Assembly (NCBI GenBank): GCA_949361645.1
Contig: OX442420.1
Location: 10,225,734 to 10,289,733 of the forward strand
DNA: 64,000 nt
Direction of reading: 5' to 3'
Source of the DNA: Spongilla lacustris
Taxonomy: Eukaryota > Porifera > Demospongiae > Spongillida > Spongillidae
The notes under the pieces: generated by a model
Database searches by the model: none
Seen by the model: the letters and a program-made list of their open reading frames with translations, nothing else
What the model was told of the DNA's origin: nothing
Position numbers and translations under genes: made by a program
In this document: positions 35,474-49,578 of the stretch, piece by piece
How the letters are laid out: every line of letters begins with the position of its first letter
How positions within the stretch are numbered: the first letter of the stretch is position 1

Positions 35474-38400
35474 ATGCAACGTGTACTGCGCTCTTCAGTG
35501 TTCCGGAGGTGTTGTACGGCTGCATTCTTTCCCGGTCGGCCATTCTCGTCTGACTCGTTCATGAATGGATCAAGTGCTACATACATAGAGCAGATGTATG
35601 AGAGTTGGAAGAAAGACCCTAGCAGTGTTCACAAGGTTCGCGGGATGTTGTATGCTAGTGTGCCTGTCCAGTTATATGTTGAGATGTAATTTCAGTATTC
35701 TCTAGTAATCCGTTTGCTTCTTTGTTTCAGTCGTGGAATGCATACTTTGGTAACGTAAAGGGCGGAGCCAGGCCGGACCAAGCCTATCAGGCGCCGCCCT
35801 CCCTATCGTCAAAATCAACGTTTGTCCCTATGAATTTGGGATCGTTCCAAGACCAGATGAAAGTCAAGGACCTAATGGACCAGATCAAGGACCATCAGAA
35901 TGTGCAGGCATTGATTCGCGCCTATCAGATTAGAGGGCATTGGTTGGCTAGGCTGGACCCACTGGATATATCTAACCAATCCCTAAGTGAGATGCCCCCA
36001 GAACTGAACATCAAGAACTATTTCCCAGCAGACTCTGATATGGATAAGATTTTTCAGCTACCTTCCACAACATTTATTGGGGATAAACAGCATGAAACTG
36101 CTTTGCCCTTGAAGGAAATCGTGAGGCGACTGGAGAAGACCTACTGTGGCAGCATTGGTGTGGAGTACATGTTCATTAATTCAAGAGCGAAATGTAACTA
36201 TAGTGGGTGTGGCTTGGTTATAATGGGTGCGGCCTGGTTTGGAAAGGTTATGAAGCCATACCAGTGTGTGAAAGGTGTTTTTGGCATCAGTGTTTATATG
36301 TATGGTATATGTATGGTATATGTATATGGTATATGGTATATGTATGGTATATGTATATGGTATATGTATGGTATATGTATATGGTATATGTATGGTATAT
36401 GTATATGGTATATGTATGGTATATGTATATGGTATATGTATATGGTATATGTATGGTATATGTATGGTATATGTATATGGTATATGTATATGGTATATGT
36501 ATATGGTATATGTATGGTATATTTACAATGTATATGGTATTTAGGTGATTGGATCAGGCAACGCTTTGAGGCCCCTGGATGCTTCTCAATGTCCAGTGAT
36601 CAGAAGCGCACACTGCTTGCAAGGCTGGTCCGATCCACAAGGTTTGTTAATTAGTGTAACTATGGTGATAGAAGCTGACCATGCCTACCTTCAGGTTTGA
36701 AGAGTTCTTAGCTGCCAAGTGGTCCAGTGAGAAGCGGTTTGGGCTGGATGGCTGTGAGGTACTCATCCCGGCTATGAAGAGTATCATCGATCTCTCCACT
36801 GCCAGTGGAGTGGAGAGCTTTGTGATAGGGATGCCACACAGGGGAAGGCTGAACGTACTGGCCAACGTGGCAAGGCAACCTCTGGAGCAGATATTCTGCC
36901 GCTTCAATGCACATGTGGACCCTGACCAAAAAGATGAGGTATGGGGAGGAGGGGTGACCATAAAGATGAGGTATGGGGAGGAGGGGTGACCATAAAGATG
37001 AGGTATGGGGAGGAGGGGTGACCATAAAGATGAGGTATGGGGAGGAGGGGTGACCATAAAGATGAGGTATGGGGAGGAGGGGGTGACCATACAGATGAGG
37101 TATGGGGAGGAGGGGGTGACCATACAGATGAGGTATGGGGAGGAGGGGTGACCATAAAGATGAGGTATGGGGAGGAGGGGGTGACCATAAAGATGAGGTA
37201 TGGGGAGGAGGGGGTGACCATACAGATGAGGTATGGGGAGGAGGGGGTGACCATACAGATGAGGTATGGGGAGGAGGGGTGACCATACAGATGAGGTATG
37301 GGGAGGAGGGGGTGACCATACAGATGAGGTACAGGGAGGAGGGGTGGCATTAGGAATGTTTAAAGTACAGACATGTGATCATGTGATCGGCAGGAGGATG
37401 ATGATAAGGATGTGAGGCCACACCCCCAATATTCAGGCAATGTATTTCCTTTAGTGTTGATTGATGGCCTCTCCAGTGCCACTCCCCCTTAGCGCTTGAA
37501 TTTGTGTTAACAGCTAAAACACTCATAGTTAGAAGTGCCCTAACACGTAAATCTTGATTCTAACTATACATCCCTACACATGTGTATTTCAATGCCAAAG
37601 AATAGTAAAGTTGTGAACACATCACATCCTGCATGCTTGGTGTACTACAGCCCTATATAGCTAGGCCTGTGTTCACAGCCCTATACAGCTAGGCCTGTGT
37701 TCTCCTTAAAAGAGCCATATTGTTTTACTATGGCTTGGCTTGCAAGGTGACCAGTTTTGATGACTATGATTGTGTTCCTGACTGGGTTATGTAATTCAGT
37801 GAACAAGAGCCTACAGGAAGGACTGGGCACTCTAGGTCTTCCAGTACTAGTTCTAGAAGCCCTAAAGTGCCCAGTCCTTGCAGTCAAATCATGCGGCACA
37901 TGATCCAGATACAGTGAATCATGTAGTACCCATGCACTGGTCTATCTTCATTAATATTGCACTGCTCCCATGCTTACTGACATAGCGATAAATCCTGCAT
38001 ATGTCTACTGCCACGCCCCCCATATTCTCTCCAGCATGTGTGAGGGAGTGTACATGTTTACATGTGCAAAGTGTTGTGCAATCTTTGTCTTCCTCAATAA
38101 ATTACATAATGATAATGACTGGTGCAGGTGGGTGTGTGTCTTAATGGTGCGTGTTTATGGGTGTGGTTTAACCCCCCCCCCCCCCCCCCCCCCAGGGGTC
38201 AGGTGATGTGAAGTATCACCTCGGGGTGTGCACTGAACTACCTAACCATGCAACAGGCAAGACGATAAAGGTAGCAGTGGTGGCCAACCCCTCCCACCTA
38301 GAAGGTAAGTGGGTACCCCTCCCTCTCACCCTCGCTAGTCATTCTCCCCCGTCCGCTCCAGCTGTGGACCCAGTCGTGCAGGGGAAGACGAGGGCTGAAC

Positions 38401-41276
38401 AGTTCTACAGAGGTGACCATGATGGCAAGACCTCCATGAGCATACTGCTGCATGGGGATGCCTCCTTTGCTGGGCAAGGGGTGGTATATGAAACCTTCCA
38501 TCTAACTGACCTGCCTGACTACACCACCAAGGGCACCATACACATTGTAGTCAACAATCAAATTGGCTTTACCACTGATCCCCGCGTTGCAAGGTCTTCT
38601 TTGTACTGCACCGATGTTGCCAAGGTAACTATAGGAGCATGTTATCAATGTACACTCTACACCACACCCACACCAGGTTGTGGAGGCTCCCATATTCCAC
38701 GTGAATGCTGATGACCCAGAAGCTGTGATGCATGTGTGTGCAGTGGCTGCTGAGTGGCGACAGAGATGGTCCAAAGATGTTGTGATAGACCTTGTGTGCT
38801 ATCGCAAGTTTGGCCATAACGAGCAAGATGAACCTTCCTTCACCCAGGTGATGTTAGCTACTATGAATATAGATCATCATGTGCATTCTTTCCTCGTTGC
38901 TTGCATTCTACCCTCCTCCCTCTCCTTCCTTGCCTCCCTCTCCTTCCCCTTCCTCTCCTCTCCTCCCTCTCCTCCTCTCCTTCTCCTTCCTCTCCTCCTC
39001 CTTCCTCTCCTCCCCCTTCCTCTCCTCCCCCTTCCTCTCCTCCCCCTTCCTCTCCTCCCTCAGCCCCTCATGTATCATAAGATACATAAACAAACACCAG
39101 TGTTGGAGCTTTACTCCAAAAAGCTAATAAGTGATGGAGTTGTCAGCAAGGATGAATGTGATGTATGTTTACTTTCTTTCTGTAGTGCTGTTTTCTATTT
39201 AGTGCTCACTTCAGGTTGTGAAGCAGAAATACGAAGAAGTATTGAAAACAGCATTTGACAAGTCAGGAAGTCAACCTAATTACAATAGGTTGTGGCTTGA
39301 TTCCCCTTGGGAAGGTAAGGGTTAATTAGCGAGGTAGTCTTATCCAATTAGTGCACACCTATGCATAGGGTTCTTTAATCGTGATGGAAGTCCCAAGGAC
39401 CCTGGGCCTCTCTTACCTAGCACTGGGGTGGAGGAGGCTAGGCTTAGACGTATTGGTGAAGTCATCAGCTCATCTCCAGTAGACTTCAATGTGCACAAAG
39501 GTGTGCAGTGTCCATGTGTGCATGTGCGCTATGTGCCTTATCAGGGTTGTGTTCTAGTGTTGAAGAGAACACTAGCTCAGCGCAAGGATATGCTGGACAG
39601 GGGAGAAGCTGATTGGGCCATGGGGGAGTCCTTTGCCTTTGGGTCCCTGCTGCTGGATAAGATCCATGTGAGGCTGTCTGGTCAGGATGTGGAGAGGGGC
39701 ACCTTCTCCCATCGTCACCACGTGCTGCATGACCAGTTGGTAGACATGAAATTGTATAGGTGTGTAACGGGCATTGGAGGAGGTGACATCATCATGGGTT
39801 TTCGTGATTAGACCGCTGAACCACATAGCACCTGAGGGGCAACAGGCTCACTACACTGTGTGCAACAGCTCCCTGTCAGAGTTTGCTGTCCTTGGCTTTG
39901 AGGTGGGCTTTAGCATGAGCAACCCTGACTCCCTGGTCTGCTGGGAGGCACAGTTTGGAGATTTCCACAACAATGCTCAGGTGGGTGTGGTCTGTTGGTG
40001 GGTGTGGTCTGAATGTTGAATGCTCCCCCCCACCCCCCCCCCCCCCCCCCCCCCAGTGCATCATTGATCAGTTCATAAGCTCTGGTCAGGACAAGTGGAT
40101 GAGGCAGAGTGGTGTGGTCCTCCTGCTGCCCCATGGCTATGAGGGGATGGGCCCTGAGCACTCCTCAGCTCGGCCTGAGAGGTTTCTGCAGCTGTGCTCG
40201 GATGACCCAGATGTCATGCCCGACATCACCCAGCAAGGCTTTGAGAGGTCACAGCTGCTAAACTGTAACATGCAGGTGTGACCTTGTGTAGATTGGGAGG
40301 ATGGCTGTGTGTGATTGATGATCACCTGACCTGCAGGTGATCAACTGCACTACTCCTGCTAACATCTTCCATGCTCTCAGAAGGCAGGTGAAGATGCCAT
40401 TCAGGAAGCCAGTAAGCCACACAGCACCCTCACTGCCTGCTGGTGACTGCTCTCCTTCTCAGCTCATCGTGATGACACCTAAGAGCCTCCTAAGACACCC
40501 TGAGGCCAAATCACCATTGGCTGACATGGTTGAAGGTGTGGGGTGTGTGGGTGTACCTGTGGGGTGTGAGGGTGTACCTGTGGGGTGTGAGGGTGTACCT
40601 GTGGGGTGTGAGGGTGTACCTGTGGGGTGTGAGTGTGTACCTCTAGGAAAATCAAAACAGGTAGGATTAATCAATCTCTTTCTGCCACTAGTTGCGTGGG
40701 TACTTACAAAGGAATTGCTTAAGGGATGTGTGTGTGTATCTTTTCATCACCTTCAGGTACAAGGTTCAAGCGCATCATCCCTGACCAATCATGCACTGAT
40801 GCTGGTCAGGTGGAGAGACTCATTTTCTGTTCTGGGAAGGTCTACTACGAGCTAGCGAGGGAGAGGGAGAAGCTAGGCCTGTCACATAAGGCGGCCATTG
40901 TGAGGGTGGAGCAGGTGGGTGGAGCCTATGGGTGGGGCACCAATCAGTTCCCACCACCACTATAGTTATCACCGTTCCCCTACGATCTCGTGCACGCTGA
41001 GATGGGGCGTTACCCCAACGCTAAAGTGATATGGGCCCAGGAGGAACCCAAGAACATGGGGGCGTGGTCATATGTACAGCCACGCCTCTACACAACTGCA
41101 AATCGCAAGAGAAATATACAGTAATGATGTCATCATCTTACCACATTTATTTTACACCTCATTACTTATGCAGGTACAGAGGCAGGCCTCCCAATGCATC
41201 CGTTGCTACGGGTAACAAATATAGCCACATACTAGAGCAGAATGCAGTATTGTCAAGTGCACTGACTGACCTTTGA
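35474..41276 (+). CDS. OGDH: 2-oxoglutarate dehydrogenase E1, mitochondrial
   Basis: Eighteen exons keep frame for 997 aa: 35474-35635, 35731-36193, 36545-36641, 36695-36938, 38196-38304, 38362-38624, 38677-38847, 39064-39162, 39215-39314, 39369-39500, 39558-39759, 39812-39980, 40057-40275, 40337-40411, 40463-40535, 40757-40914, 40966-41120, 41174-41276. The basic head fits a mitochondrial presequence. Landmarks: [33 protein letters not shown], the thiamine-diphosphate region [14 protein letters not shown] ... [44 protein letters not shown] and the C-terminal [15 protein letters not shown]. It makes succinyl-CoA with E2/E3 in the citric-acid cycle. Length matches OGDH rather than the shorter DHTKD1. 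One intron has a donor-copying minisatellite; two acceptors sit directly on C-homopolymers. Confidence 0.96.
36299..36540. repeat. (GTATATG)n-type repeat in OGDH intron
   Basis: Irregular tandem of tatggtatatgta and tatatggtatatg units in intron 2 of OGDH. Confidence 0.95.
36929..37345 (+). repeat. 32-33-bp minisatellite repeating exon end and 5' splice site of OGDH
   Basis: The exon ends aaagatgag and the intron starts gtatggggagg. The block aagatgaggtatggggagga recurs about 13 times; some copies read cagatgag. Every copy carries an AG|GTATGG donor. Confidence 0.92.
38172..38195 (+). other. poly-C tract at OGDH 3' splice site
   Basis: About 22 C immediately precede the AG used at 38194-38195. 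A second case is at about 40022-40056 in the same gene. Confidence 0.85.
38886..39062. repeat. pyrimidine-rich repeat in OGDH intron
   Basis: CTCC/TTCC repeats (unit near cctctcctcccccttcctct) fill the intron up to the acceptor at 39063. Confidence 0.9.
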
Positions 41277-41432
41277 CCTCTGATCAGAGGATCATAGTTG
41301 TATATATATATATATTGATCTGTATTGAAAAACTAAGTAGCTGTCAGTGTGGTGTATATTTATAAACTCTACGGTAACACTAGTAACCAGACAAGTTACA
41401 ACTGTCACACCAAAACATTGGACATAATGACA

Positions 41433-44088
<2,656 letters not shown>

Positions 44089-44172
44089 CTCCCGCTGTGC
44101 CTCCAGCTGACCACACACAGTTACCCCGCCTACTTATGAGTGTGCGGACGTGCGCGGAGCGGAAAAATAATC
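44089..44172. promoter_or_regulatory. 84-bp divergent promoter region of kinase and SIRT1 genes
   Basis: Only 84 bp separate the two start codons; GC-rich in its centre. Bidirectional use is inferred from spacing. Confidence 0.5.
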
Positions 44173-46977
44173 ATGGATACACCGAATGCCCATGTAGAAG
44201 GTCAGGGCGGGAAGGATGACGAAAGGGAAGCCAGAAGTAGTTCCGAATCCCCATCTCGTCACTCTTCTTCACGTTCGTCCAGTGAAATAGGCAAGAACCC
44301 GCCTCATAAAAATACGACTTTGCGTGGGTGGAGGTAAATATTAAAATTGGTTTTGTTGTCAGATCCTTGCGACTGGGTTCAAGAACAGATAATAGAGGGT
44401 ACCGACCCCCGGGGAGTGCTCCGGAAGCTGTTACACCCCAGTTGTCAGCTGGTAGGCATATCACCGGTTCGTGTACGTTTACACGGGCAGAAACTGATCC
44501 ATAGCCGCAACACCTCGATGACGTAGCACTTTGGAGACTTGTGCTTCAGCTGCTCACAGAACCTACACCACGTCAGAAGCTTGATCACGTGAACTCAATA
44601 GACGACGTTGTAAAGCTGATCACCGCAAGCTCTCGCATCATCGTACTAACGGGAGCTGGGGTGCGTACGTCATGTGCAGATATGTTTGTGTGTGTGTGTG
44701 TGTGTGTGGAAAGCTCCTGTTACTGGGTTGTTATTAATATTGTATCTTGTTCAGAAACTTAGTAGACACCAAATTGATTACATATTTAGATTTTATCATT
44801 GTGGATGTGGTTTCCTTTGTGGATCACGTGAAGGGATAAGAATGCCAGTTAAAAGATTAATCGAAGGAGATTGTTTCTGTATGGCTTCAGCGTGTACACG
44901 CAAATCTATTTCCTTGAATGAGAGTAGGAGCTCCCCCCCCCCCCCCAAAAAGCCTGGTTGCTTGGTTTGTCCATGAAACAAGAAATCAATTTGGTGTGGC
45001 CTACAAGCCAGCCAGCTGTCTTATTATTAATAACCAGCCTGCTGTCTTATTGTTTATAACCAGCTTGCTGTAATTAATAACCAGCCTGCTGTCATGCTAG
45101 TTCCTACTACAATCCATTCATGTGTCAATGTGTGTTTGTGTGTATGTGGTAGAGCTTTATCAGAACAGTCTTCATCAAATATAGATTTCTGTGTCTTGCG
45201 GAATTCCAGATTTTCGCTCCCGTGATGGGTTGTATGCCAGACTAGCAGAGCAGTTTCCAGAGCTACCGGACCCCCAAGCGATATTTGACATTGAATACTT
45301 CCATGATGATCCTAATCCTTTCTTTAGATGTGCAAAGGTTTGTCTGTTCACACTCCATTGTGTGTGAAAGGTTCTAAATTTTGTAAATTTCTACATCAGG
45401 AGCTGTTTCCTGGCCGATACGTACCCTCCATAACCCACAGGTTTGTAGCAGCTTTGGAGAAGAGAGGAAAGCTGCTTAGGAACTATACCCAAAACATCGA
45501 CACCCTTGAAGTGACGGCTGGCATCACCAGAGCTGTGTTCTGTCATGGTGAGGTGCATAGCTGGTGAGAGAAGTCTATCCTCATACCCCCCCCCCCCCAC
45601 ACACACACCCCAGGATCATTTGACACAGCCAGGTGCATCAGTTGTGGGCATAGTGTGAAGGGGGAGGTGCTAAGAGACGACATATTGAACGATGTAGGCT
45701 TGGCACAATATGTTACGTGTACACATCATGTTTTGAATATTTAATCTTAGCGTGTTCCAGTGTGTCCAAAATGTACTGGAGTTTTCAAACCTGACATCGT
45801 GTTCTTTGGTGAAGGCTTACCAGAGTCCTTCCATCAACAGCTGCAAAGTGATAAGATGGAGGTGTGGTGTAATACTGGAGGTGTGGTGTAATGATGGAAG
45901 TGTAGTGTGGTGTAATGATGGAGGTGTAGTGTGGTGTAATGATGGAGGTGTAGTGTGGTGTAATGATGGAGGTGTGGTGTAATGATGGAGGTGTGGTGTG
46001 TAATGATGGAGGTGTAGTGTGGTGTAATGATGGAGGTGTGGTGTGGTGTAATGATGGTGGTGTGGTGTGGTGTAATGATGGAGGTGTGGTGTGGTTTAAT
46101 GATGGAGGTGTAGTGTGGTGTAATGATGGAGGTGTGGTGTGGTGTAATGATGGAGGTGTAGTGTGGTGTAATGATGGAGGTGTAGTGTGGTGTAATGATG
46201 GAGGTGTGGTGTGGTGTAATGATGGAGGTGTAGTGTGGTGTAATGATGGAGATGTGGTGTGGTGTAATGATGGAGGTGTGGTGTGGTGTAATGATGGAGG
46301 TGTGGTGTGGTGTAATACAAAATGGCTGTGTAATGTGATAGCTAACATACACTCATTACATTTGAGGTAGAACTTGTCTGGTACCCAGTCCCATTTCTCT
46401 GTGCAGGCTGACCTTCTGCTAGTCATGGGCTCCTCCCTCAAGGTACGGCCAGTCTCCCTTATACCAAGTACGTGACACAGGTCAGAATGCATGACATCAT
46501 CTGATCATTCTTTGGTTCAATGGTGGGCGTGGCAGGTGTGCTCCCTCACGATGTCCCTCAAGTGCTTATCAACCGCGAGCATCTAGGTCACATGACCTTC
46601 GATGTGGAGTTATTAGGCTACAGTGATGATATCGTCAGCGAACTGTGTCGTCGCCTAGGAGCAGACTGGCTATCTGATGTTGCTGGGCAATCAACTGAGC
46701 AGGGGGCAGGTCAGTGGGTGTGGCCTAAGTCCATTAGGTGGGTTCATGGGTCTCCTTTCCAGTGGTGACATGCCCAAAAGCAGGTGTCCATCTATTTTCT
46801 GGTGCCATTGTTTGTTCCAAGGATTTTGACACAGAAACAAATGAAAGTGATACTAAGAGGCCAAAGCTGGAAGTATCCAATAGCAAATGCTCTTTAAAGG
46901 ACTTTGACACAGAAACAAGTGAAAGTGAAACTAAGAGGCCAAAGCTGGAAGTATCCAGTACTAAATGCTCGTTGTAA
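44173..46977 (+). CDS. SIRT1: NAD-dependent protein deacetylase sirtuin 1
   Basis: Ten exons (44173-44323, 44363-44451, 44505-44660, 45185-45337, 45400-45547, 45614-45693, 45751-45861, 46407-46467, 46536-46709, 46763-46977) give 445 aa. The Ser-rich head is followed by a SIRT1-type N-domain ([14 protein letters not shown]) and the catalytic core: IVLTGAG+[19 protein letters not shown], catalytic His in CHG, zinc Cys pairs CISC and [46 protein letters not shown] near the end resembles the ESA segment that activates SIRT1. The long C-terminal tail of vertebrate SIRT1 is missing and replaced by two tandem 26-aa units with KRPK. It deacetylates histones and transcription factors in the nucleus. 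The first donor (44323 versus 44333) was chosen by frame. Confidence 0.92.
45852..46318 (+). repeat. 19-24-bp minisatellite repeating exon end and 5' splice site of SIRT1
   Basis: The exon ends aagatggag and the intron starts gtgtggtgtaat. The block gatggaggtgtggtgtaat or its gtgtagtgtgg variant recurs about 20 times through the intron. Confidence 0.92.
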
Positions 46978-49224
46978 GACAAGTAGAAAAGTTGCAAGGA
47001 AAATTACATTGTTTACATGTGTATGACTGCCGTTATACATGTACAGTGTAACATTGCCATACAAGTTCAGTGGTGCGCAGTAGGTATGGATAATCAAAGT
47101 ATACAGGCTATACAGGGGGCCTATTCCATTATTCTACCATACACCCCTGTGAACAGTCAGTGGAATGGCCTCTTCTTGCATGGTCACCAGTCACCCAGAT
47201 AAGGCATGCAGATGTCATAAAGGGATTAGTGTCCAAGCCTTAATCAATACATTGTTTTGAAGAGCTTTAAAAAGACTTATGTTCTGCTTATTTAAAGCAT
47301 CATACAATTAGGCCGAACAGAAGGGGCGCTCGTTGCGTACGCCCCTCCCCCTGTAAATCTGCGCCTGGTACTAATGGTTTCATGTTATAGTATTACACAT
47401 ATGGATACATATGGAGGTATAATCATGTAGTACACATCTTCATGCTAACCTTGTACCCATCTTCATGCTAACCTTGTACACACACATCTTCATGCTAACC
47501 TTGTACACATCTTCATGCTAACCTTGTACACATCTTTATGCTAACCTTGTACCCATCTTCATGCTAACCTTGTACACATCTTCATGCTAACCTTGTACCC
47601 ATCTTCATGCTAACCTTGTACACACACATCTTCATGCTAACCTTGTACACATCTTCATGCTAACCTTGTACACATCTTTATGCTAACCTTGTACCCATCT
47701 TCATGCTAACCTTGTACACATCTTCATGCTAACCTTGTACCCATCTTCATGCTAACCTTGTACCCATCTTCATGCTAACCTTGTACACATCTTCATGCTA
47801 ACCTTGTACCCATCTTCATGCTAACCTTGTACCCATCTTCATGCTAACCTTGTACACATCTTCATGCTAACCTTGTACACATCTTCATGCTAACCTTGTA
47901 CCCATCTTCATGCTAACCTTGTACCCATCTTCATGCTAACCTTGTACACATCTTCATGCTAACCTTGTACACATCTTCATGCTAACCTTGTACACATCTT
48001 CATGCTAACCTTGTACACAGTACATCTTCATGCAGACTGCCCTGACATCTCTGGCACTGTGTCCATAAACGTGAAAACATTTCCTCCAGTTCAGTCTGGT
48101 ATATTTCTGCCTCCCTAGCCTTGCAGTGAGTACAGACTGCAGCATCTGGAGGAGGGGGAGGGGCCGTGGTACATGATCACATGCCATCCTCAATGAGAGG
48201 ATCACATGATCACAACTCAATCATATGATTAGTCACATGATGATCAATAGTCACATGATCAAACACATGCAGTTAAGACATGTACTTTTCCTCTTTAGAT
48301 TTTGAAACACATCCAAACCAGTTGTCGGTAACTGACTTAGCAAGAGTATGGCTTCCCTCTGAAAAGTGCAAAGCATACAGCCATTACATCATACAGCTAT
48401 TACCCCCCCTCCAAAAAAAAAAAGGCTCGTGTTTAAACAAGCGTATCGTCGTAACCATTAACGCTAGCGCGTACCTGTTTCAACATTCCTGGAAAGAAAT
48501 AGTGCTCTAACAAGATTTTGATGAACGGTGCAGCAGCGCTCGAGATTGCGACAAGTCAATACGCTTTTTTTGGTGGGGGCGGAGGGGGGTCCAGACTTAC
48601 ACGTATCATCCCATATATTAATTTTTATGAACAATATAAAAATCATTTAAAAATAATATTATAATTATATATATAAGTCCCTCCTAGCTGCTGCCCCTAT
48701 GATGGATACCTTGGGCCCTTACCTCTCAGCTATGGCACATGAGTGCATAATCCTTGTATTTAAAATTGTCATTGTGTCACACAATCCCATTTTTGATGGT
48801 CCGCGTCACCTAACGCTGATGGCCAGATCACTTCCTTCATTCACTGTCTATCAAACTGATCCGGCCTTCATGCATGAGGGCCAATAACCTCGCATGCCAG
48901 ACGTACTTCGGCATGACCATGCATATTACGAGATGCTATGGCAAAAGAATTATTTGCCGGCAACCTTGAACAGGATATTTGTATATAACAAAATCTCTCA
49001 TCATTATACTTCTATTGAAATACAGCAATTCTAAGTTGCTCTTGGCGACAATGACTGACTTTGTCAATCAAAAACGCTATTGGCAGATGGTGCATGCAAA
49101 ATAATGCTTGAATGCAGTGCATCAAAATGCAAGTATCTATGAATGAGTATACATGCATGTGTTAATACTGCATTCAAATACATATATGGGACAGTGTACA
49201 GCAAAATCGAGCTTGTGGGATTTA
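46978..49224. other. gene-free stretch with minisatellite
   Basis: No host gene supportable. About 47395-48030 is a minisatellite; about 48405-48600 is a diverged relative of the MITE at 2765-3050. Confidence 0.65.
47395..48030. repeat. 23-bp minisatellite
   Basis: About 27 copies of a unit near acacatcttcatgctaacct plus tgt, with acacatctt / acccatctt variants. There is a hint of a higher-order period: a block of about 140 bp (47459-47600) recurs at 47600-47740. Confidence 0.95.
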
Positions 49225-49417
49225 GTCTCGTACCCAGACACACCATGACGTAAGCGTTTATCGCTTACAGTAGAAACACTACGACAGGTGGCACTTGTCG
49301 CTCCCAACGCCATATGCTCCGCCATGCATATTCTCATTCTTTCAATATATTGGTGCAGCGTCCGTTGTGCACACCACCTGCACTACTTCACATTGGGTAC
49401 ACGAAGTACACTGTAGT

Positions 49418-49480
49418 CTGCTCATGTGCTGGCTGTATGTGTTGTACACTGTACAACACATACAGCCAGCACATGAGCAG
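49418..49480. repeat. perfect 30-bp inverted repeat, 3-nt loop
   Basis: The left arm starts ctgctcatgtgctggctgta, and the right arm is its exact reverse complement over 30 bases, around a 3-base centre (act). Confidence 0.9.
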
Positions 49481-49578
49481 GGACCAACTTTTAATTTTGC
49501 CTATATTTGGAGGAAAGTGGGCCCACACCTCCTCCTGGAAAAAACCCTTTATAAAAGGGAAAAACCGAGTTCAGAGCT

